Positions 10,197 through 19,780 of a stretch of 64,000 nucleotides of DNA are shown here, piece by piece (positions within the stretch are counted from its first letter, which is position 1; every line of letters begins with the position of its first letter). Origin of the DNA: Sphingobium ummariense RL-3 (GTDB lineage: Bacteria > Pseudomonadota > Alphaproteobacteria > Sphingomonadales > Sphingomonadaceae); assembly GCF_000447205.1 (NCBI RefSeq), contig NZ_AUWY01000118.1:62001-126000 (forward strand), given 5' to 3'. The position numbers and the translations under genes are program-made. Below the pieces are notes generated by a model, which was given only the letters and a program-made list of their open reading frames with translations, did no database searches and was not told where the DNA came from.

Positions 10197-10357
10197 CTTG
10201 CCCATTTGCCCGCAACCACCCATGTCGCACCCATGCCCCCCTTGGAAATGGGCCGGGCAGCTTGCCGGCTTATGCATGGGCTCCGGTTAGAATCTGTATG
10301 AGGAAGATGGTTAAAGGTCCGATAATCTGCACAAGCGGCCCCGCATCGAGGTGTATT

Positions 10358-11017
10358 ATGAAGGTGCCTGACGACGCGCTTTCGCCGATGGGGGCGGTGC
10401 TTGCGGCATATGCGGGTGCTGGGGTGGATCCACATCGCGCCATATGGGCCTTTGATGCGCGTCTGGCGCAGGTAGTGCGAACCACCAAGGAAACCGCCAT
10501 TGGACAAATGCGGCTGGCTTGGTGGAACGATGTCCTGGACGACCCCGGCGGAAGCAAGGGGCGGGGCGAACCGCTGGTGGATGCGCTCCGGGCGACGGGC
10601 GTGATCGGCGCGGAGGGGCTGGTTGCGATGATCGACGGATGGGAAATCGTGCTGGTGGAGCCGGAGATGGATGCCGCATCCCTGCACGCTTATGCGGCTG
10701 GTCGGGGCGGCGGGTTGTTTCGCGCACTCGCCGATACATCGGACCCACCAAGCTGGCTGGATATTGCGGGGCAGGTTTGGGCACTCTGGGATCTGGCGGG
10801 CCATGTGGGTGACTCCGCGCTGGCGGGCGCGGCACTTGCGCTGGCGTCCGATCTCCTGCCGCAGGCAGCGGCTGCCCGATGGCCCAGTGCCTGGAAGCCG
10901 CTGCGCATTGCCTTCACGATGGCGCGGCAGGATGTGCTGGCAGGCTGTGGCGCTCCTACCGGCATGTCGCGTAGTCACGCGCTGCGGCTGCTGCGGATCG
11001 CTCTTGTCGGGCGCTAG
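10358..11017 (+). CDS. squalene/phytoene synthase-like protein
   Basis: A 219-residue protein with the ATG at 10358. The N-terminal half (HRAIWAFDARLAQVVRTTKE, then IGQMRLAWWNDVLDD) resembles the first part of trans-isoprenyl-diphosphate synthase (squalene/phytoene synthase) domains. The W-W-x-D-x-L region matches the short alphaproteobacterial paralogues related to mitochondrial NDUFAF6. The second Asp-rich motif of true synthases (D-x-x-x-D) is not evident, and the protein is about 60 residues shorter than catalytic members, so real prenyl condensation is doubtful. It is divergent from the Tad genes, and the next gene starts 35 bp later. Confidence 0.65.
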   Translation: MKVPDDALSPMGAVLAAYAGAGVDPHRAIWAFDARLAQVVRTTKETAIGQMRLAWWNDVLDDPGGSKGRGEPLVDALRATGVIGAEGLVAMIDGWEIVLVEPEMDAASLHAYAAGRGGGLFRALADTSDPPSWLDIAGQVWALWDLAGHVGDSALAGAALALASDLLPQAAAARWPSAWKPLRIAFTMARQDVLAGCGAPTGMSRSHALRLLRIALVGR

Positions 11018-11052
11018 CGCATCGGGATAGGCTCCTTTCGGGAGGACGAGGC

Positions 11053-11517
11053 ATGGGCAGAAGTCTGGCAGCCGGAATGGCGACCCTGCTGCTGGTGGCC
11101 GCTGGCCTCTTCTGGTGGCAGGGGCGTGCCCGAGAGCAGCCCATTCCGCCGTTTGTTGCCGCGGCCGCGCCTCCGCCCCCGGTCGAAGGGCTGCCCGAAG
11201 GCGATCCCGACGCGGTCGGGGACGCGCCGCCGATGCCGGGGGAAGCCAGCCCGCAGAGCCGGGAGCAGAAGCGCTTCGCCCGGTATGACCGCAATCGCGA
11301 CGGCGTGATTACCCGGATCGAGATGCTGGGCAGCCGCACCAGGGCGTTCAAGGTGCTCGACAAGGACGGCGACAATCTGCTGTCCTTCGAGGAGTGGGCT
11401 GTCGCCACCTCCGACCGTTTCGGTGCGGCCGATGCGGACAAGGACGGGAAGCTGACCCCTGCCGAATTCGCTGCCACGGCCCCGAAGCGCGTGGCGACGC
11501 CGAAATGCAGATGCTAG
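11053..11517 (+). CDS. exported EF-hand calcium-binding protein
   Basis: A 154-residue protein. A hydrophobic N-terminal segment (MATLLLVAAGLFWWQ) looks like a signal anchor. A Pro-rich linker follows, then three EF-hand loops: YDRNRDGVITRIE, LDKDGDNLLSFEE and ADADKDGKLTPAEF. Each shows the D-x-N/D-x-D-G pattern that coordinates Ca2+. Two-helix EF-hand proteins of this kind are common in sphingomonad periplasms and their roles are undefined. GGGAGGACGAGG provides a strong ribosome-binding site. The gene is convergent with trmFO, with only 6 bp between the stops. Confidence 0.8.
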   Translation: MGRSLAAGMATLLLVAAGLFWWQGRAREQPIPPFVAAAAPPPPVEGLPEGDPDAVGDAPPMPGEASPQSREQKRFARYDRNRDGVITRIEMLGSRTRAFKVLDKDGDNLLSFEEWAVATSDRFGAADADKDGKLTPAEFAATAPKRVATPKCRC

Positions 11518-11523
11518 CGGAGG

Positions 11524-12867
11524 TCAGGCGGTTTCCATCTCCCCCAGCCATTCGCCCAGCGATGCCCGCGCCCGCGCGGTATAGGCTTCCTTGCGGCTCT
11601 TCTTCTTGACGTCGGAGAGGGGCGGGAACAGGCCGAAATTGACGTTCATCGGCTGGTAGTCCGCGGTTTCGACATTGCCCGTCACATGGCCCAGCAGCGC
11701 GCCCAGCGCGGTGTCGGCGGGCGGCGGCGTCAGCATCCGCCCCAGCAACTCCGCCGCGGCGAAGCGGCCGGCGAGCAGGCCGATCGCGGCGCTCTCCACA
11801 TAACCTTCGCACCCCGTCATCTGGCCGGCGAAGCGGATATGGGGCGCTGACTTCAGGCGCAGCGTGGAATCGAGCAACTTGGGCGACTGGATGAAGGTGT
11901 TGCGGTGCAGGCCGCCGAGCCGGGCGAACTCCGCCTTCTCAAGGCCGGGGATGGTGCGGAACAGCGCCACCTGCGCGCCATGCTTCAGCTTGGTCTGGAA
12001 GCCGACCATGTTCCAGAGCGTGCCGCTGGCATTGTCCTGCCGCAGCTGGACCACGGCATAGGGCCAGCGCCCGGTGCGCGGGTCATCCAGGCCCATGGGC
12101 TTCATCGGGCCATGGCGCAACGTCTCCGGCCCGCGCGCCGCCATCACCTCGATCGGCATGCAGCCCTCGAAATAGGGGGTGCTGGCCTCCCATTCCTTGA
12201 ATTCGGTCTTCTCGCCGTCCAGCAGCCCCTGGACGAAGGCCTGATACTGGTCCTTCGTCATCGGGCAGTTGATATAGTCCTTGCCCTCGCCGCCGCCGGG
12301 GCCGACCTTGTCCCAGCGGTTCGCCATCCAGCATTTGTCCATGTCGATGCTGTCGAAATGGACCACTGGTGCGATCGCATCGAAGAAGGCGAGATGCCCC
12401 ATGCCAGCCGCTTGCCCGATGCTGTCGGCGAGCGCTGGCGTGGTCAGCGGGCCGGTAGCGACGATGGTCATGCCGTTCGCGGGGAGCGTGTCGATCCGCT
12501 CGCGCACGATCTCCACATTGGGGTGGTCGGCCAGCGCGCGGGTGACGCCATCGGAAAAGACATGGCGGTCGACGGCGAGCGCGGAGCCGGCGGGCACCTT
12601 GGCGGGCTCCGCCTGCGCCATGATGAGCGAGCCGAGCCGCCGCATTTCCTCATGCAGCAGGCCCACGGCATTCTTGTCGGCGTCGTCGGAGCGGAAGCTG
12701 TTGGAGCAGACGAGTTCGGCGAGGCCATCGGTCTGGTGCGCGGGGGTCATGTCGCCGCTGCCGCGCATTTCCGACAGGCGCACCCGGATGCCGGCCTGCG
12801 CCAGCTGCCACGCGGCTTCCGACCCGGCGAGGCCGCCGCCGATGATATGGACCTGATGGTGGGGCAC
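11524..12867 (-). CDS. trmFO: methylenetetrahydrofolate-tRNA-(uracil-54-C5)-methyltransferase (FAD-dependent)
   Basis: With the GTG start at 12867 the protein is 447 residues, normal for TrmFO. It reads [20 protein letters not shown], the FAD-binding Rossmann motif. The diagnostic TrmFO continuation follows ([20 protein letters not shown], then [11 protein letters not shown] with the conserved Cys), with [13 protein letters not shown] and [20 protein letters not shown] later. It makes m5U54 in tRNA with methylene-THF as carbon donor. The open frame extends upstream through the heptamer repeat, but that extension is repeat-derived and should not be annotated. It is convergent with the EF-hand gene. 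Confidence 0.95.
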   Translation of the reverse strand: MPHHQVHIIGGGLAGSEAAWQLAQAGIRVRLSEMRGSGDMTPAHQTDGLAELVCSNSFRSDDADKNAVGLLHEEMRRLGSLIMAQAEPAKVPAGSALAVDRHVFSDGVTRALADHPNVEIVRERIDTLPANGMTIVATGPLTTPALADSIGQAAGMGHLAFFDAIAPVVHFDSIDMDKCWMANRWDKVGPGGGEGKDYINCPMTKDQYQAFVQGLLDGEKTEFKEWEASTPYFEGCMPIEVMAARGPETLRHGPMKPMGLDDPRTGRWPYAVVQLRQDNASGTLWNMVGFQTKLKHGAQVALFRTIPGLEKAEFARLGGLHRNTFIQSPKLLDSTLRLKSAPHIRFAGQMTGCEGYVESAAIGLLAGRFAAAELLGRMLTPPPADTALGALLGHVTGNVETADYQPMNVNFGLFPPLSDVKKKSRKEAYTARARASLGEWLGEMETA

Positions 12868-13094
12868 GGTGATCTTCGGATCTCTCAATTGTTGACGGGC
12901 GCCCGCCGCCAGTGGAGCATCGCGCCGCCCGGAGCAAGGTTTAGCGGATCGAGGCGGTGTAGGACAGCGGCGAGTGACGGCGGTTCGGCGCTGCGAAGGC
13001 TGCGAAGTATACAGTGTTGCAGAGTTTGGAAATGCGTCGGAACGGGGTTGGCAGCCGCACTTCGCAATAGGAGATTTTTTGCGAAACGCACCTT

Positions 13095-13144
<50 letters not shown>

Positions 13145-13348
13145 AATGGCACAACTATGGCTAGGCCAGGCGCAAAAGCCGCTGGTCACGGTGATTAAAT
13201 GCGAGCTCGCTCTCGTGTCCTGTCCCATACCGATGAACCACAAAGAGGCTGCGCGGTGCTGTCAGGCGAACTGCACCAGACTTTGGGGTTATAGAGGATA
13301 GGGCGGCGGGATGCCCCGTCCTCGCAAGCCCGCCAGCCCATTTCGGTA

Positions 13349-13486
13349 CTTCAACTCCTCGCTGAATTGCAGGTGGCCAACAAGACGATGAAGGCCCTGT
13401 CAGGTCGGGACAAGGACGAAGTGCTGGAGATCTACACCGCCGATACGGATCAGATGAGACTAGCGGACCAGACTGTCACCATTGTT
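13349..13486 (+). pseudogene. possible C-terminal remnant of a tyrosine recombinase/integrase
   Basis: The frame reads LQLLAELQVANKTMKALSGR, continues DKDEVLEIYTADTDQMRLAD and ends QTVTIV. The order 'ALSGxxxxDEVLxIYTxxxDQxRLADQxV' resembles the end of phage-type integrases, where the last catalytic His/Trp region precedes the Tyr in '(R)YT' and a 'DQxRLA' tail. The upstream catalytic domain is missing and the frame then runs into unrelated sequence, so this would be a decayed fragment. Similarity is judged by eye over only 46 residues. Confidence 0.4.
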
Positions 13487-13887
13487 GGCGCGCTGGAAGA
13501 TGCACAAGAATCACCAGGCTGCTTCGAGCGAATATCGCTTCACGGCGCACGATTGATTCATCTCACCTTGGTTCAAGGTGAGAAAAATAACTGGGATGAG
13601 AAGCGCAGAAATACTAGGATTTCTGGAAGAGTGTGGCTCCCCTCGTGGGAGACATTTCGAACTTTTTCCGACTTCCAACTGTCGAGTCAAGGCAGTTGGT
13701 CGCGCGCTATCGCGCCGCATTTAAGAATGCCGCGTCCTAAAGATAATCATCATATTTAAAATTTGCGCGCTACACTCTACAAGTGTGGTGCGCCATTTGC
13801 ATTTTGTTGGGAAGAATCGAACTGTCCCTGCCTTGGCCGTCCGGAAAGGTTGTATTTTAAGCATGACTTGGCACATGACATTCCAGC

Positions 13888-14140
13888 GGCAGTTCAAGAC
13901 GCATTAGCATCCTGTAGCACGGTCCGCTCGAAGCCAAGGAGCCCTGTTGGACGAGAGCGGCAGTTCAGGCCCCTGGCGGAACTTGTGGCACATCCGTTCC
14001 CGAACCGCAGGCAACATGCCTCGTTCGTTCATCCAGTTCACATGTTCAAAGAGCAGGTCCGAGCCGGATGCGCTCGAAACCTGGACCATCTGATCGAACA
14101 GGCAGTTCAGAGCCCCGGAGGGTCTGTGGCACATCCGGCC
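13888..14140. repeat. degenerate repeat modules sharing GGCAGTTCA and TGTGGCACATCCG
   Basis: Two modules about 142 bp apart share a spaced pattern. GGCAGTTCAG starts at 13959 and 14101, in each case followed by a GC-rich stretch and then TGTGGCACATCCG (about 13984-13996 and 14126-14138). Both are preceded by a GCTCGAA-containing stretch. A third, partial copy (GGCAGTTCAA) begins at 13888. Short open frames on both strands are by-products of the repeat and resemble no family I know. Apart from this, the integrase-like scrap and the operators at the right end, I see nothing in 13145-14590. Confidence 0.55.
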
Positions 14141-14600
14141 TTTTCATCTGATCCATTAGCACCATGCAGCAGCCCGATTCGCGGCGCAAGGGGTAGGGCA
14201 CTGAAGTGCCGAATGTGCAGATTTCTGCCCTTTTGGGCCGGATGATGCGCATGTGCCGGATACGGTGCATTGGGGTGGGGTGGTGCCGAATGCGTGCCAG
14301 AAGGAATGTTGCGCGTCGGCGAGGATGAGGAAGCTATTCCTTTGATTCTGCCTCTGATCTGCTGGCGCGAGCGCAATGCGGCTTCTGCTGAAAACACAAG
14401 CAGGAGCAATGCGTTGGCAAGACCAGTAAGAGCATCGAGACGGTTCGGACGGCGGAGCGCCAGGGACATGAAGGTGCCCCATGCGCTTCGCGGCGGCCAA
14501 ATCTGACTGATATCTTCGTGATCTGCACCGTCTTTCGGAAGAAGATATGGTGGCACTTACTAACGAAAAAGCGCTCACAACCTCTCATCATTCCGCAATA

Positions 14601-14673
14601 TGGCATGCCAATGAGAAAAATGTCGGCGATATGTGAAGAATATTGCCCGATTGACTCTGTTAATGGCATGCCA
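14601..14673. promoter_or_regulatory. operator pair for the first TonB receptor/PQQ-ADH operon
   Basis: Two perfect TGGCATGCCA palindromes at 14601-14610 and 14664-14673, start-to-start distance 63 bp, both in an A/T-rich context. A possible -35 (TTGACT, 14651-14656) and a weak -10 (TAGGCT, 14674-14679) with a 17-bp spacer would place the second palindrome in the spacer, a repressing position. The TonB receptor start is 89 bp beyond the second site. The arrangement recurs at three other promoters in this island. Confidence 0.85.
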
Positions 14674-14752
14674 TAGGCTAGCGATGGGAAGGCCGTTACG
14701 AGCTTTCACACCAGAATGAAATGGTCCTGCGCTCGACGGGAGGGGGAGAAAA

Positions 14753-17056
14753 ATGAAGGGCTTTTCCATAGCCGGATTGGCTGCGACCTTGTGCGCATCT
14801 GCAAGTGGCATTTCGACCGGTGCATTTGCACAGTCTCGCGTGTCGGGAGTTGCCCCAGCTGAAGAGCAATCGACAACTGATGGCTCAGGCGTTTCCGAAA
14901 TTATCGTGACCGCGCAGCGGCGAGAGCAAAGCCTTCAGAAAGCGTCTCTGACAATTCAGGTGGTGCGAGGCGATGACCTGATCCGGTCCGGCGTCACCGA
15001 TGTCTCTTCGCTGCAGAAGCTGACCCCGGGCGTCAACATCGGCATGACGGGCGGTAATGGCCAGATATTCATCCGCGGGGTCGGGGATTTTTCCGTCAGT
15101 CCGCTTTCCAGTCCCGGCGTCGCGTTCAACGTCGATGGCGTTTATGTGGGCCGCCCCGATGGTGTAAACGGCTTCTTCTATGACGTTGCCCGCATCGAAG
15201 TTCTCAAAGGCCCGCAAGGCACTCTTTATGGCCGCAACGCGAACGGCGGATCGGTAAACCTGATAACCAACGATGCCCGGCTTGGCGCGCGCACGTTGGA
15301 CCTCAACATGCAGGCCGGCAATTACGACCTCATTCAGACCAGTGGAGCCGTCAACCTGCCCGTCGGACAGAATGCAGCGATCCGTGGCGCATTCAACTTT
15401 GTGCATCGTGACGGTTATCTCTCCGACGGCTCGAACGACGACGCGCAGCGGTCCGGCCGGCTGCGTTTCCTGTGGGAGCCCAATGCCGACATCACGGTCC
15501 GCCTGAGCGGAGATTACACGCATCTTGGCGGCAAGGGCAATGATATGGTGTATCTGCCTCGCCGTCCCGGAGCCAGCCCCTATGAAGCGCAGTCGTCGGC
15601 GGCGGCGAATGCTTACCTGGATACGCTTGGGCCGCTCGCTCCCCTGCTCAAGGACATTGCCGATGACAACTTTCGCGATACGACGCTGTACGATTTGAGC
15701 GCTCAGCTTGACTGGAAGCTTTCCTTTGCCACGCTCACCTTATTGCCCGCCTATCGTTACCTCGACTCGAACTATTCCGATCATTTCGCGGAGCGCTATG
15801 AATCGCGGGTCAAGACACGGCAGCGTTCGCTTGAAGCGCGTCTAGGCAATGCTTCTAGCGCGCTGACATGGGTTATCGGGGGATATTATTTTCGGGAAAG
15901 CTCGCCGGGCGGCGTCGTCCTGGTCGACGGCGGCAACATCCTCCAGAACTATCGGATACTCTACAAGCCTTTCACCGAATCCTACGCCGCGTTCGGCCAA
16001 GCGACGGTCAGCCTGACAGACTCCTTCCGCCTGATCGGCGGTATTCGCTACACCCATGAGAAGCGCTCGCTGTCAGGCTCGATCAACGATCAGGCACGTA
16101 CGCCTCCTGTCGTGCTCGAGAACTTCGGTGGCCGGAAGTCCTTCTCCGGAACAACCTACAAGGTCGGAGCCGAATTGGATCTCACACCACGGAACATGCT
16201 CTACGCCACATACAGCACCGGCTTCAAATCAGGCGGCTTTTCGCAGACGATCGAACCCCTCAACGTCTACAAGCCCGAACGATTGTTCGCGCTCGAGATC
16301 GGCTCGCGGAATCGCTTCCTTGATAATCGTCTTCAGGTGAACCTCAGTGCATTCCACTGGAAGTACAAGGATATCCAGGATTCGCGGGTCAACTTCGACG
16401 CCTTGAACAACGTCAATTTCATAACCTTCAATTCCGGCGATGCGACCCTTTATGGCGGTACCCTGGATATTGTGGCGCGTCCGTCCTCCTCGGATACTAT
16501 CACGTTGGCCGGCGAATATGTGCATTCGCGTTACGATCGCTTCTACTTCCGCACGCCGGTGCCCTTCTTGCAACCGGGCAGCACGGGTTGCCCGCTGAGC
16601 GGACCGTTCGCGCCGGGCGCTACTTTGCCCTATGCAGATCCCAGTGGGAGTACGACCAACAACGGGCCGCTGCCCGTGATCGTGGGCGACTGTCGCGGGT
16701 TCCAAATGGCAAGGGTACCAAAATTCACCGGAACCGCATCCTATCAGCATAATTTCGCGATGCCCAATTCGGCCAACCTGACGCTCGGCGGAAGCGTCAC
16801 CTATTCCTCGGGGCGCTGGATCACCATCGACTTCATTCCCGCCGCGCGGCAGGATGCCTATGCTGTCGTCGATGCCGACCTCACCTATCACGCCGCCGAT
16901 GACCGTTGGTCCGTCGGCATATTCGGCCGGAATTTGACGAAAACCGTCTATTATAATGGCGGCGTTCAGGCGAGTTTCGTCGGTGGACTTTTGGCAGCGG
17001 ATATCGCCGCCCCGCGCACCTACGGCATCCGCGCCAACTTTCGGTTCGGATCCTGA
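14753..17056 (+). CDS. TonB-dependent outer-membrane receptor
   Basis: A 767-residue protein. A signal peptide of about 26 residues ends ...STGAFAQ. The TonB box region (SEIIVTAQRREQSLQKASLT) comes next, then the plug domain with IFIRGVGDF and VARIEVLKGPQGTLYGRNANGG. A 22-strand-type barrel follows, ending YGIRANFRFGS. AGGGGGAGAA is an excellent ribosome-binding site. Receptors of this FecA/BtuB-like sphingomonad expansion import substrates other than siderophores. Its position, 6 bp before a PQQ alcohol dehydrogenase and behind the shared operator pair, argues that it imports the pathway substrate or PQQ (inference). Confidence 0.92.
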   Translation: MKGFSIAGLAATLCASASGISTGAFAQSRVSGVAPAEEQSTTDGSGVSEIIVTAQRREQSLQKASLTIQVVRGDDLIRSGVTDVSSLQKLTPGVNIGMTGGNGQIFIRGVGDFSVSPLSSPGVAFNVDGVYVGRPDGVNGFFYDVARIEVLKGPQGTLYGRNANGGSVNLITNDARLGARTLDLNMQAGNYDLIQTSGAVNLPVGQNAAIRGAFNFVHRDGYLSDGSNDDAQRSGRLRFLWEPNADITVRLSGDYTHLGGKGNDMVYLPRRPGASPYEAQSSAAANAYLDTLGPLAPLLKDIADDNFRDTTLYDLSAQLDWKLSFATLTLLPAYRYLDSNYSDHFAERYESRVKTRQRSLEARLGNASSALTWVIGGYYFRESSPGGVVLVDGGNILQNYRILYKPFTESYAAFGQATVSLTDSFRLIGGIRYTHEKRSLSGSINDQARTPPVVLENFGGRKSFSGTTYKVGAELDLTPRNMLYATYSTGFKSGGFSQTIEPLNVYKPERLFALEIGSRNRFLDNRLQVNLSAFHWKYKDIQDSRVNFDALNNVNFITFNSGDATLYGGTLDIVARPSSSDTITLAGEYVHSRYDRFYFRTPVPFLQPGSTGCPLSGPFAPGATLPYADPSGSTTNNGPLPVIVGDCRGFQMARVPKFTGTASYQHNFAMPNSANLTLGGSVTYSSGRWITIDFIPAARQDAYAVVDADLTYHAADDRWSVGIFGRNLTKTVYYNGGVQASFVGGLLAADIAAPRTYGIRANFRFGS

Positions 17057-17061
17057 TCCTC

Positions 17062-19179
17062 ATGCACTATCGCATCACCGCGTCGCGGCGGCCAGCTTTG
17101 GCGGCGGGGCGGCCAGTCGCGGCCGCTCTCCTGCTCGCACTGGCCGCCTGCTCCCCAGCGAATGTCGACTGGGCCGAACATGGCAACGGCCCGGAGGAAC
17201 AGCGTTTCAGCCGGTTGGACGATATCAATGCGGAGTCGGTCGATCGTCTGGGACTGGACTGGTTCGCCGATCTCGACACAGACCGCGGGCAGGAGGCGAC
17301 GCCGATCGCGGTCGGAGGAAAGCTGTATGTGTCGACGGCGTGGAGCATGGTCAAAGCATTCGACGGCAGGACCGGCAAGCTCCTATGGGCCTATGATCCC
17401 AAAGTGCCCCGTGAATGGGCGGTCAATGCCTGTTGCGACGTGGTCAACCGCGGCGTGGCGGTTAGCAAGGGGCGGGTATTTGTCGGCACGCTCGATGGCC
17501 GGCTTGTTGCGCTGGACGCGGCGACGGGCAGGCCGGTCTGGTCGACGCTGACCATCGATCCGGCCAAACCATACACGATCACGGGCGCGCCGCGCGTCGT
17601 GAAAGGCAAGGTCATCATCGGCAATGGTGGCGCGGAATATGGCGTGCGTGGCTATGTGTCGGCCTACGACGCGGATACGGGCAAACTCGCTTGGCGCTTC
17701 TATACCGTTCCGGGCGATCCTTCGAAGCCCTTCGAAATGCCCATCCTTGCCCGGGCTGCCCGAACCTGGGCGGGAACATGGTGGAAGATGGGCGGCGGCG
17801 GTACCGTGTGGGATTCGATGGCCTATGATCCGACCTTGGATCTGCTCTACATCGGTACGGGTAATGGATCGCCCTGGAACCGCCGGATACGTAGTGCGGG
17901 GAAGGGCGACAATCTGTTCCTGTCCTCGATCATCGCCTTGCGGCCGGAGACTGGCGCATATGTATGGCATTATCAGGTGACGCCGGGGGACGAGTGGGAT
18001 TTTACTGCCACCCAACCCATCATGCTTGCGGACCTGACGTTCGACGGAAAACCTCGTAAAGTGCTGATGCAGGCACCCAAGAACGGTTTTTTCTATGTTT
18101 TGGATCGGGCGACGGGGAAGCTCCTGTCGGCCAAGGCTTTCGCGCCTGTGACATGGGCCAGCGGGATCGATCTCAAGACGGGTCGGCCGATCGAGAATCC
18201 CGCCGCGCGTTACAGTGAAACCGGGAAACCGTTTCTTCAGATGCCCGGTCCTCTGGGGGCCCATAGCTGGTACCCGATGTCGTTCAACCCGGGTACGGGC
18301 CTTGTCTACCTGCCCACGCAGACCTTCCCTTTCCTTTATGCCCCGGACGGCGAATATCGCCACAATCGCAGGGGGTGGAACCTGGGCGCGCAAATGGGTA
18401 CGCCGGCGCTTCCGGACGCCCACGGCGCCCTTGCCGCCATCCGCTCCACGATCAAGGGCGCTCTGGTTGCCTGGGACCCGGTGCGGCAGAGGGAAGTCTG
18501 GCGCGTCGATTACGGTGAGGCGTTCAACGGCGGGACGCTGGCCACCGCCGGCGATCTCGTCTTCCAAGGCAATGCTTCCGGTCGCTTCGTCGCATATAAG
18601 GCCGATGACGGCAGGCGGATGTGGAGCTTCGACGCCCAGAGCGGCATCATGGCGGCTCCTGTAACCTACGCGGTCGCGGGCAAGCAGTATATCGCGGTTA
18701 TGGCCGGCTATGGCGGGGTCGGAGGCATGGGGCCGGGCGCATTGACCAACCCCGATCGCAGCAAGCGGAATATCAGCCGGCTGCTGGTATTCAGCCTTGA
18801 GGGCAAAGCGCATCTGCCGCCGGCTCCGCCAGTGGCTGCCCTGCCTTCTCCCGCGCCGCCGGTCGATCTGTCCGCCAACGCCGATCTCGAATCCGGGCGG
18901 CGGCTTTATGAGCGGAGCTGTGGCACATGCCACGGCAGCGCCGCCATCAGCGCTGGGATAGCGCCGGACCTTCGATATAGTCAGATGCTGGCGAAGGAGG
19001 CATTCCACGCCGTCGTCCTGGACGGCGCGTTGAGGGATGCGGGCATGGCAGGATTTGCCGGCACGCTGTCGGCTGCTGAAGTCGAGAATGTGAGGGCGTA
19101 TCTGGTAGCGCGCGCAAAGCTGGCACTCGCGTTGAGGCGCGCCACCCATGCGGCATCGCCGCAAGGCCATGCGCCGTGA
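17062..19179 (+). CDS. PQQ-dependent alcohol dehydrogenase with C-terminal cytochrome c domain (quinohemoprotein), predicted lipoprotein
   Basis: A 705-residue protein. The signal sequence ends LLLALAAC with a lipobox Cys at residue 30, so the enzyme is probably lipid-anchored. The eight-bladed propeller carries the vicinal Cys124-Cys125 pair of the PQQ pocket, YIGTGNGSPWN, and the catalytic Asp in GDEWDFTATQP. The position two residues after that Asp is Thr, not the extra Asp of lanthanide-dependent XoxF-type enzymes, so a Ca2+ enzyme is more likely. The C-terminal domain has one heme site (CGTCH). It would oxidise an alcohol in the periplasm and pass electrons to the respiratory chain. A decayed aldehyde dehydrogenase overlaps its stop (TGATG). 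Confidence 0.93.
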   Translation: MHYRITASRRPALAAGRPVAAALLLALAACSPANVDWAEHGNGPEEQRFSRLDDINAESVDRLGLDWFADLDTDRGQEATPIAVGGKLYVSTAWSMVKAFDGRTGKLLWAYDPKVPREWAVNACCDVVNRGVAVSKGRVFVGTLDGRLVALDAATGRPVWSTLTIDPAKPYTITGAPRVVKGKVIIGNGGAEYGVRGYVSAYDADTGKLAWRFYTVPGDPSKPFEMPILARAARTWAGTWWKMGGGGTVWDSMAYDPTLDLLYIGTGNGSPWNRRIRSAGKGDNLFLSSIIALRPETGAYVWHYQVTPGDEWDFTATQPIMLADLTFDGKPRKVLMQAPKNGFFYVLDRATGKLLSAKAFAPVTWASGIDLKTGRPIENPAARYSETGKPFLQMPGPLGAHSWYPMSFNPGTGLVYLPTQTFPFLYAPDGEYRHNRRGWNLGAQMGTPALPDAHGALAAIRSTIKGALVAWDPVRQREVWRVDYGEAFNGGTLATAGDLVFQGNASGRFVAYKADDGRRMWSFDAQSGIMAAPVTYAVAGKQYIAVMAGYGGVGGMGPGALTNPDRSKRNISRLLVFSLEGKAHLPPAPPVAALPSPAPPVDLSANADLESGRRLYERSCGTCHGSAAISAGIAPDLRYSQMLAKEAFHAVVLDGALRDAGMAGFAGTLSAAEVENVRAYLVARAKLALALRRATHAASPQGHAP

Positions 19180-19495
19180 TGCTCCGGCACAGCATCAATG
19201 GTGAGTACGTCAACGGCGAACGCTCGATCGGGGTTGTTGTCCTGGCTACTGGACAGATACTTGCGCAACGCGTCATCGCGGAAGAGGCGCAGCTGCCGCC
19301 GGCGGCGGCAGCAGAGGTCTACTTTTCCCGCTGGCCGTGGCCGCTCTCAAGGATCGTTCAGCGACGATACTCTGCATGGACGCAATAAAGTTCGGTGCCG
19401 AAAAATCGGGTCGAATGCCGACGGTCGAGCAAGGCGGGCCGCTGGACTATACCCGTTTTCGAAGCAGGGGGCTGCGGTCAGGCTTCGCGCCTTAG
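19179..19495 (+). pseudogene. decayed N-terminal fragment of an aldehyde dehydrogenase
   Basis: From the ATG at 19179 (overlapping the alcohol dehydrogenase stop) the frame reads MLRHSINGEYVNGERSIGVV then VLATGQILAQRVIAEEAQLP, which matches the usual ALDH opening 'INGEYVxGER...xxPATGxxLAxVxxA'. Similarity then jumps to the -1 frame from about 19346: LKDRSATILCMDAIKFGAEK followed by SGRMPTVEQGGPL, like the ALDH 'R...L..ADxIExxxxExxxxxTxEQGKPL' stretch. That frame ends at 19493-19495. Nothing of the catalytic Cys/Glu domain remains. The frameshift plus truncation means no activity. Confidence 0.65.
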
Positions 19496-19650
19496 TCGCC
19501 GCACGGTGATAATGATCGCCTGCTCGAACTCTCCTCCTTGCCTTTAAATCTGGACCGGATCCTGTCGCTCGTCTGAAGGCGGCGAGCTGTGGCTCAGCAC
19601 GGATGGGCGGCGAGGTTTTTGGCACTTGAGATCAGCTTTGGTAAAACTTG

Positions 19651-19723
19651 TTGTATGCCAAATATGAGTATATTCGAGAATAATGGGGAAAAATGACTTG
19701 ATTATCCCCTTTATGGCATGCCA
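19651..19723. promoter_or_regulatory. operator pair for the FAD monooxygenase operon
   Basis: A perfect TGGCATGCCA at 19714-19723 is preceded 63 bp upstream by a diverged copy, TTGTATGCCA (19651-19660, 8 of 10 matches). The proximal site ends 57 bp before the ATG of the flavoprotein hydroxylase. TTGATT at 19698 is a possible -35. The remaining interval (19496-19780) holds no other feature I can support. Confidence 0.8.
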
Positions 19724-19780
19724 TTTGAAGCGGCGGCTGTTATCGGAACAGCGATCGAGCCACACGGGAGATGAACGGAT

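Noticed and set aside
13145-14590. A tRNA gene or attachment site that would mark an island border
   Set aside because: No cloverleaf-compatible sequence or matching direct repeat could be seen here or near 44.7 kb.
17383-19170. A 595-codon minus-strand open frame opposite the PQQ alcohol dehydrogenase
   Set aside because: Antisense shadow; the plus strand carries all PQQ and heme motifs.
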